From assembly GCA_016649795.1 (NCBI GenBank), contig JAENWZ010000062.1:1-10295 (forward strand): a DNA stretch of 10,295 bases. Reading direction: 5' to 3'. The DNA comes from Proteiniphilum sp. (GTDB lineage Bacteria; Bacteroidota; Bacteroidia; Bacteroidales; Dysgonomonadaceae). The notes under the pieces were generated by a model. That model did not search any database. It worked only from the letters and a program-made list of their open reading frames with translations, and had not been told where the DNA came from. The translations under genes were made by a program, and so were the position numbers. Shown here one piece after another: positions 5,937 to 10,295 of this stretch (positions are counted from its first letter, which is position 1; each line of letters starts with the position of its first letter).

Positions 5937-7094
5937 TTATTCTCTTCCAAAGCGCAGACTGCTGCTCGGCTTCACACCGATACCCGGCAGGTCTGACGCT
6001 ATGATCTTCCCGTTCTCCAGCTTTGCTCCCTCAAAACAGTCATTCCCAATGAGCAGAGCCCCGTCGAGATCGGCAAAATCCATTCCCGGGTAGAGCTGTG
6101 CCGCTGCCGATATGGCACAGGAGGTCTCCGTCATGCAGCCCATCATCACCTTCATCCCCAGCGCCTGTGCTAAGTTACGCATCTTCCATGCTTCATGCAT
6201 GCCTGTGCACTTCATCAGCTTGATATTGATCCCCGAGAAGACACCTTTCAACCGTTCCACATCATGCAGCCGCTGCAGCGACTCATCGGCAAAGATGGGC
6301 AGGGGGCTCTCTCCGGTAAGCCATGCAATATTGTCCAGCTCCGTTTTTGGCATGGGCTGCTCCACCATCACCACCCCTTTCTCCTTCAGCCAGAAGATCA
6401 TATCGAGTGCCTGCCGGCGCTCTTTCCATCCCTGGTTGGCATCCACAGCCAGTGGCAGGTCGGTGACAGAGCGTATCGCCTCAATCATTCGTTTGTCGTC
6501 GGCACCGCCCACCTTCACCTTCAGGATATTGAAACGACCGAGTGCTTCACGCGTTTTCTCACGCACCACCTCATCACTGTCGATGCCGATGGTGAAGGTG
6601 GTGTCGGGCACATCGTTTTTATCCAGGCCATACATCCTGTGCCACGGTGCACCGATGATCTTACCTGCCAGATCGTGCAGTGCGATGTCTACCGATGCCT
6701 TGGCTGCGCTGTTGTTGATGGCGATACCATCTACATATTCCATGATCTCTTCCAGATGAAGGGGAGTGGTGAAGGAGGAGAGATCTACCTTCTTCAGAAA
6801 CTCAATCACCGACGGCTGTGTCTCACCCAGATAAGGGGGTAGTGATGCTTCACCGTATCCTTCCAGACCGTCATACTCAATTCTGGTGAGTACAACGGGA
6901 GTGGTTTTGCGGGAGAAACCGGAGATGGTGAAGGTGTGGTTCAGTTGCAGGTCGTAGGGGGTCCAGGTGAGTTTCATCTTTGCAGTACTGTTCATTCGTG
7001 GGTTGGGTATGGCATGTAGCAAAAGAGAGGGTGCGGCCAGTGTGGCGGCAGCCATGGCCGAGTTCTTTATAAATTGCCGTCGGTTCTGTTTCAT
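5937..7094 (-). CDS. Dipeptide epimerase (L-Ala-D/L-Glu type, enolase superfamily) with Tat signal
   Basis: This 385-residue enolase-superfamily enzyme would epimerise the second residue of dipeptides such as L-Ala-D-Glu from murein. Catalytic K192 and K194 sit in NILKVKVGGADD. Metal ligands are D218 (VDANQGW), E245 (VEQP) and D270 (FADES), with K292 (INIKLMKCTG) as the other acid/base. The DxD motif D342/D344 (FADLDGALL), which marks dipeptide epimerases and binds the substrate amino group, is present. Residues 1-30 carry a twin-arginine signal (NRRQFIK, then an alanine-rich hydrophobic stretch), so the enzyme is predicted to be exported; well-known homologues YcjG and YkfB are cytosolic. 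Its ATG overlaps the upstream NlpC/P60 stop (ATGA), so the two are translationally coupled and should work on the same peptides. Exact dipeptide specificity is not readable here. Confidence 0.9.
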   Translation of the reverse strand: MKQNRRQFIKNSAMAAATLAAPSLLLHAIPNPRMNSTAKMKLTWTPYDLQLNHTFTISGFSRKTTPVVLTRIEYDGLEGYGEASLPPYLGETQPSVIEFLKKVDLSSFTTPLHLEEIMEYVDGIAINNSAAKASVDIALHDLAGKIIGAPWHRMYGLDKNDVPDTTFTIGIDSDEVVREKTREALGRFNILKVKVGGADDKRMIEAIRSVTDLPLAVDANQGWKERRQALDMIFWLKEKGVVMVEQPMPKTELDNIAWLTGESPLPIFADESLQRLHDVERLKGVFSGINIKLMKCTGMHEAWKMRNLAQALGMKVMMGCMTETSCAISAAAQLYPGMDFADLDGALLIGNDCFEGAKLENGKIIASDLPGIGVKPSSSLRFGRE

Positions 7095-8311
7095 TGTGTT
7101 GTAAGGTTGATTGCAGATTGACAGGAGATCGATGATCGATAAAACGCATTGCTCAGCAGTTCTTCAATTCCTTCGCTGTCCAACTCGCCGATAATTCGCT
7201 TTGTGCGCAGGTAACGATTCGTATTAAACGTGTCGTATAAAGGATCGGCAGGATCGAAGCTGTTGATACGGATAAAATCGGAGGCATGGATAAACCGCTT
7301 GTTACCGATATAAATGCCTACATGCACCACCCGTTCCTTGGGGTTCTCGGCGGTCGCTTTCGTCCCGAAGAACACCAGATCACCCGGCAGGGCATCACTG
7401 AAGTCACCCGTCTCATCTATCAGCCTGCCATAGCGCACCTGCTGCGATGCATCGCGGGCAAGGATAATACCGTGCATAAAGTAGACCTGCTTCGTAAAAC
7501 CGCTGCAGTCCATCCCTTTGGTGGAGGTTCCTCCCCATAGGTAAGGCACACCCAGTAATTGCTGTGCAGTGTGCACGATGCTCTCTCCGGTCAGCTGGGT
7601 ATTTTTCAACCAGCCGGGCACCCTCATTGCATCCGTTTTTTTCAGGTATGCCTCCCGTCCGTCAGGATACTGCACCTGATAGAATCGTCCTTTCATAGAT
7701 TTAACGATCAGCATATCTCCTGCAACCAGGTCGGAGACGGGCAGTGACTCTTTATCTTTATTCGTGAACGAGCGTGTATTGAGTGTGGTGACGATCACCT
7801 TTGGCTGATTCAGGTAGTGCTGCAATTCCACTTTCGTCATTGGCTTCACCGATCCGTTTATCCAGCCGATGTATCTGTCCGGTGTCTGCACCCTGCGCCA
7901 TCCACCCTTCTGCTCTATAATCCGTACCGGCATCCCGAGCAGTGCTTGCGACACCAGCTCTTCACCGTAACGGGGTTCAGCACGGAGTGTCCCCACAGAG
8001 TTATAGATCACGCCCCATACCTCTTCACCCAGCTTCTTGTCAGGCAACAGGCGAATGCTGTCTTTCACATGTACCGATGCTTCCCGAGCATGTGATAACA
8101 ACTCTTCATAAGCTTGCCTGCTTGTGGTCTCACCTTTCAACACTAGTGTATCATTTCGTTGAGAAGCCAATACATGAAACAACTCCACGCGTCTGTCGGG
8201 CGCATATTTTTCCTGTACTGCTTCAATGATCTGCTGCATACCTCCCTCCTGTGCCATAAAATGTAACGTTGAAAAGATCCAAAGGATAATTAAAAATATA
8301 GCTTTTCGCAT
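7091..8311 (-). CDS. Secreted SH3/NlpC-P60 murein peptidase (YkfC-like)
   Basis: This 406-residue protein has a Sec signal (MRKAIFLIILWIFSTLHFMA). It has two SH3-like domains, at about 103-155 (TLRAEP...YIGWINGS) and about 170-228 (TLNTRSF...REAYLKK). A C-terminal NlpC/P60 domain covers about 242-377. The catalytic residues are C269 (GMDCSGF), H330 (RVVHVGIYIG) and probably H342 (FIHAS). SH3-NlpC/P60 enzymes of this build cut between D-Glu and the diamino acid of murein peptides that have a free N-terminal L-Ala, releasing L-Ala-D-Glu, the substrate of the epimerase encoded next. This mirrors the Bacillus ykfC/ykfB logic, but here both proteins carry export signals. A lipobox is not evident. 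About 28 residues beyond the last conserved block end in a polar tail. Substrate preference is inferred from family and context. Confidence 0.9.
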   Translation of the reverse strand: MRKAIFLIILWIFSTLHFMAQEGGMQQIIEAVQEKYAPDRRVELFHVLASQRNDTLVLKGETTSRQAYEELLSHAREASVHVKDSIRLLPDKKLGEEVWGVIYNSVGTLRAEPRYGEELVSQALLGMPVRIIEQKGGWRRVQTPDRYIGWINGSVKPMTKVELQHYLNQPKVIVTTLNTRSFTNKDKESLPVSDLVAGDMLIVKSMKGRFYQVQYPDGREAYLKKTDAMRVPGWLKNTQLTGESIVHTAQQLLGVPYLWGGTSTKGMDCSGFTKQVYFMHGIILARDASQQVRYGRLIDETGDFSDALPGDLVFFGTKATAENPKERVVHVGIYIGNKRFIHASDFIRINSFDPADPLYDTFNTNRYLRTKRIIGELDSEGIEELLSNAFYRSSISCQSAINLTTQ

Positions 8312-8340
8312 CCTTCCTGTCTGCTATTTAATAATTGTGC

Positions 8341-8371
8341 GAAATATACAATTTTTATTTCAATTATTCAA
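8341..8371 (-). promoter_or_regulatory. Promoter of the NlpC/P60-epimerase operon
   Basis: On the minus strand TTG (complement of 8369-8371) is followed by 20 bases and TATATTTC (complement of 8341-8348), one mismatch from TAnnTTTG. Spacing is identical to that of the receptor promoter. The predicted start is about 25 bases ahead of the ATG at 8311. Confidence 0.55.
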
Positions 8372-8390
8372 TATTGTTCTATTTGTCCTG

Positions 8391-8474
8391 TCAATCATGC
8401 ATCGAAACGATTTGAACAAGTAGATGAGAAAACCTGTTACTGTTCATTGTGACGCTTTGCTGCATCCTATTGTA
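8391..8474 (+). pseudogene. Dead copy of the pcm 5' end (left repeat)
   Basis: This stretch matches the start region of the pcm gene at 10044-10125. In the best 58 bases (from AACGAT at 8406) 51 are identical, including CCTGTTACTGTTC and TTGTGACGCTTT. The start codon is gone (ATG replaced by ATT) and the original frame quickly hits stops, so it is not translated. Similarity fades after about 8474. The stub lies on the promoter side of the NlpC/P60 gene, where a functional divergent pcm may once have started; TCTATTTG at 8378-8385 may be its old -7 box. Confidence 0.7.
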
Positions 8475-8529
8475 TATTCTCTTCATAGTAGTGCCGACAG
8501 TTCAGTGTCCTATTTATTACTAGCAGATT

Positions 8530-8805
8530 TTATTTGTTTATAAATACCATTATTTCCCCTCTTATATTCATTCCATTAACAGTCATACTTAATTCACCTT
8601 CCTTAGGTACTAAATTGAAAAATCTATCGCCTTTTAGAGTAACTCCATTTCCATTGAGTATTACATGCTCTTCATCCTTTGCAGAAACTTTATATGCAAC
8701 TTTTACAGCATCAGCAATTAAGTTCCTGGTCTGAACTATTAACGTATCTTTCCCTGAGCATTTAATTCTCGTAATAACAAATGGGTAGATTATAGAATAA
8801 TCCAA
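8530..8805 (-). CDS. Small hypothetical beta-rich protein downstream of the phosphotriesterase-like gene
   Basis: This frame of about 91 codons has strand-like alternation (CSGKDTLIVQTRNL, VAYKVSAKDEEHVILNGNGV, GELSMTVNGMNIRGEIMVF) and no signal peptide. I do not recognise a family. It resembles a small C-terminal beta-sandwich domain. It lies 14 bp after the hydrolase stop, on the same strand, and is probably co-transcribed. The frame has no ATG near its start; only a TTG at 8805 is available. An ATG at 8810-8812, placed well after the hydrolase stop, is one base out of frame and gives only a 16-codon peptide. Either TTG is used, or a single-base change has disabled the start, or this is the remains of a longer gene. 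Confidence 0.45.
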   Translation of the reverse strand: MDYSIIYPFVITRIKCSGKDTLIVQTRNLIADAVKVAYKVSAKDEEHVILNGNGVTLKGDRFFNLVPKEGELSMTVNGMNIRGEIMVFINK

Positions 8806-8819
8806 TTTCCATTTTTATC

Positions 8820-9833
8820 TTATGGGTGTTTCCTGATTTCTATTGAAAAAGCTTTTGAAGGATTGACACTCATTAATAATCTAATTTCATCATCGGTGAA
8901 ACCATGTGATTTTAACTCCGGACAGAGTTGCTTGAAAATATTTGTAAATGGTTTTATCGTTTGAATTTCTTTTTGTGGATCATACCACCCGGCATCGTGA
9001 GAAATTAAGATTCTATCTAAAATTCCATTTCTTTTTGCAAACAAGATTTTTTCAATATATTTTTCCAATTCCCAGCCTAATCCATCAAGACTTATCCAGC
9101 ATCCCATTTCTGCAGCTTTAAGATAACTCTCATTATTCTCTTCAGCCTGAGCGTGCACCCAGATGAAAGACTCTGGCGATACTCCGATTTCTTTAAGAAT
9201 GTTCAATTGTGGCCATAAACCCACTGCTTTTCCCGTGTGTGATGCTATGGTTAAACCTGTTTTTAAATGAGTAAGGGCGGCAGCTTTCACCAATTTCTGA
9301 TGCATGGGATGTAAAGAATCAGAATTATCAACACCAATCTTAATAAATCCAGGTTTAATAGAAGTTTGATGAATACCATACTTGTATTCATCAATCCACA
9401 TTTCAGCAAGATCTTCTGCTGTCATTTCCTGCGCATACTGAGGAATAAATTTATTATTGCTGACCCCATAAAGACCGGTATTTGTAATAATCCTAACCCC
9501 TGTTTTTTTTGCAATTTTTTCAAGGAGTAATACATCTCTACCCAGGTAATTAGGTGTTGCATCTACAAAATAACTCACCTTAAATTCTTTAAGTTCCTCG
9601 AAATAAGGTATTACTTCTTTGATTATTGAATCATGATTCCATGTATCCGGTTGTATGCTATCTGCTCCAATAAAATCGACCAGTATATGCTCGTGTGTTA
9701 ACCATATTTTGTCTGAGATTAATTTATGTGTGCCTTGTACATCTTCTATTAATGGCCGTTTTTCAGATAAAGTACATTCACTGCCCATTATTAATAAAAG
9801 AAAAATACAATTTATTTTTACAATCTTATTCAT
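8820..9833 (-). CDS. Phosphotriesterase-family (PTE/PHP) metal-dependent hydrolase, exported
   Basis: This amidohydrolase-superfamily TIM-barrel protein of 337 residues has the full binuclear metal set of the PTE family. H47 and H49 are in LTHEHILVD, the carboxylated lysine is K165 (GFIKIGVD), and H199 is in IASHTGKA. H227 lies in FIWVHAQAE and D280 in ILISHDAGWYDP. An N-terminal hydrophobic stretch (KINCIFLLLIMGSEC) predicts export; the cysteine at 20 lies in a poor lipobox (SEC), so lipidation is uncertain. The activity could be a lactonase, esterase or phosphodiesterase; true phosphotriesterase activity is not implied. I chose the start MNKIVKIN at 9833, which gives a normal signal peptide; the open frame extends to 9893 with an implausible extra hydrophobic leader. 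It lies in the AT-rich segment, unlike its neighbours in composition. Confidence 0.85.
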   Translation of the reverse strand: MNKIVKINCIFLLLIMGSECTLSEKRPLIEDVQGTHKLISDKIWLTHEHILVDFIGADSIQPDTWNHDSIIKEVIPYFEELKEFKVSYFVDATPNYLGRDVLLLEKIAKKTGVRIITNTGLYGVSNNKFIPQYAQEMTAEDLAEMWIDEYKYGIHQTSIKPGFIKIGVDNSDSLHPMHQKLVKAAALTHLKTGLTIASHTGKAVGLWPQLNILKEIGVSPESFIWVHAQAEENNESYLKAAEMGCWISLDGLGWELEKYIEKILFAKRNGILDRILISHDAGWYDPQKEIQTIKPFTNIFKQLCPELKSHGFTDDEIRLLMSVNPSKAFSIEIRKHP

Positions 9834-10026
9834 GGTTTTATGCATTGCTTTGTTCAACAGGAACGTCGCCAGACTCAAGTAGATAAGTAGCAAATGAATG
9901 ACGCAACGAATGTACAGAAATATTTTTGTTTATGCCAACTTTTTTTTATTGCATTATTTACACAAATCAAGATGATCGGAGGATTGATTTTTAGTCGATT
10001 ATATATGGAATCTCCTCTTTTTTATA

Positions 10027-10034
10027 TATGTTTG
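10027..10034 (+). promoter_or_regulatory. -7 box TATGTTTG of pcm
   Basis: TATGTTTG matches TAnnTTTG exactly and lies 25 bases upstream of the pcm ATG. The -33 side is weak (ATG at 10005-10007, 19 bases upstream, in place of TTG). Confidence 0.45.
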
Positions 10035-10043
10035 TAAGGTAAA

Positions 10044-10125
10044 TCAATGAATCGCAACGATGAGAACAAGTAAAAGAGAAATCCTGTTACTGTTCTTTGT
10101 GACGCTTTACTGCTGCCTGTCTGTA
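10044..10125 (+). repeat. Right copy of the duplicated pcm 5' end
   Basis: This is the counterpart of 8391-8474. It contains the working ATG at 10060 and the first codons of pcm. The two copies are about 1.65 kb apart in direct orientation and bracket the AT-rich segment. Confidence 0.7.
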
Positions 10126-10295
10126 ACCTGCACATCACAAACAGTAAACAAACAAAAAGAAAAAGCGAATACCCATATGGCCGACTCATCCCAAAACAAA
10201 TACGAGAAAGCGGTGATACTCTCCAAAGAACTGAAAAGGAAAGGGATCAGGGATGAACGGGTGTTGGCGGCTATTGCCACTGTTCCCAGGGAGAA
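10060..10295 (+). CDS. pcm: Protein-L-isoaspartate O-methyltransferase, N-terminal part (runs off window)
   Basis: The frame from the ATG at 10060 is open to the window end, giving 78 codons. After a hydrophobic N-terminus (EILLLFFVTLYCCLSVTCTS) and a polar linker comes YEKAVILSKELKRKGIRDER and then VLAAIATVPRE. This is the typical start of Pcm, which methylates isoaspartyl residues with SAM to begin their repair. The SAM-binding motifs lie beyond the window. The hydrophobic leader suggests export or lipidation (cysteine in SVTC, not an ideal lipobox); Pcm is usually cytosolic. The predicted start is supported by a -7 box 25 bases upstream. The 5' end is duplicated at 8391-8474. Confidence 0.8.
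   Translation, partial: MRTSKREILLLFFVTLYCCLSVTCTSQTVNKQKEKANTHMADSSQNKYEKAVILSKELKRKGIRDERVLAAIATVPRE

Larger units (their letters stand above)
8475..10026. other. AT-rich inserted segment carrying the phosphotriesterase-family gene
   Basis: Between the two pcm 5' ends the sequence becomes clearly AT-richer, with many A and T runs and AT-ending codons, unlike the more balanced genes on either side. It holds one hydrolase gene and one small ORF, both on the minus strand. No transposase, integrase or terminal inverted repeat is seen, so the route of arrival is unknown. The edges are set only by where the repeat similarity stops and are approximate. Confidence 0.45.

Noticed and set aside
6112..6842. 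Two overlapping 215-codon + strand frames inside the epimerase gene
   Set aside because: They are antisense shadows of a gene with full catalytic motifs, and their translations are rich in Ser, Cys, His and Pro with no domain pattern.
8424..8541. Short + strand frame across the dead pcm copy
   Set aside because: It is out of frame with pcm, has no family features and runs past the point where similarity ends.
9834..9893. Upstream extension of the phosphotriesterase-like gene
   Set aside because: It would put a second hydrophobic stretch before a normal signal peptide that begins at 9833.
8475..10026. Insertion sequence or transposon
   Set aside because: No transposase, no terminal inverted repeats and the flanking repeats are gene 5' ends, not short target duplications.
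1..10295. CRISPR array, tRNA or rRNA genes
   Set aside because: No regularly spaced repeats, cloverleaf-like segments or rRNA-like stretches were seen when reading both strands.

Overview
The window reads as a Bacteroidota chromosome, probably from the Dysgonomonadaceae or a related Bacteroidales group. That placement is inferred from gene types and style, not from a search. Supporting signs are promoters of the TTG-N20-TAnnTTTG kind with A-rich ribosome-binding regions, a TonB-dependent receptor, the Bacteroidetes rSAM/lipoprotein gene pair, and a HipA-like/DUF3037 pair.

Layout from left to right. The 3' end of a basic amino acid/polyamine-type APC transporter (+) meets, with only 4 bp between stop codons, a 789-codon TonB-dependent outer-membrane receptor (-). 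A 196-bp divergent region holds a receptor promoter with a perfect palindrome over its -33 box. Next on the + strand come a small lipoprotein and a radical SAM/SPASM enzyme in tandem. They match the computationally defined rSAM/lipoprotein system, whose chemistry and product are, as far as I know, not established. Then come a nicotinamidase (pncA), a HipA-like kinase gene that appears to have lost its middle by internal deletion, and an intact overlapping DUF3037 gene.

Convergent to these, on the - strand, is a tightly coupled pair with a 4-base ATGA overlap: an exported SH3/NlpC-P60 murein peptidase and a Tat-signal dipeptide (L-Ala-D/L-Glu type) epimerase. Together they look like an extracytoplasmic murein-peptide processing module.

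The right end holds an AT-rich segment carrying a phosphotriesterase-family hydrolase and a small downstream ORF (both -). It is flanked by two diverged copies of the 5' end of an L-isoaspartate O-methyltransferase gene (pcm). The right copy is the live gene, cut by the window end. The left copy is a dead stub next to the NlpC/P60 promoter. This suggests that the segment was inserted into, or recombined at, an ancestral divergent NlpC/P60-pcm intergenic region.

The most noteworthy items are the rSAM/lipoprotein system, the core-deleted HipA-like gene beside an intact DUF3037 partner, and the duplicated pcm 5' end bracketing the phosphotriesterase segment. I saw no tRNA, rRNA, CRISPR array or intact insertion sequence.
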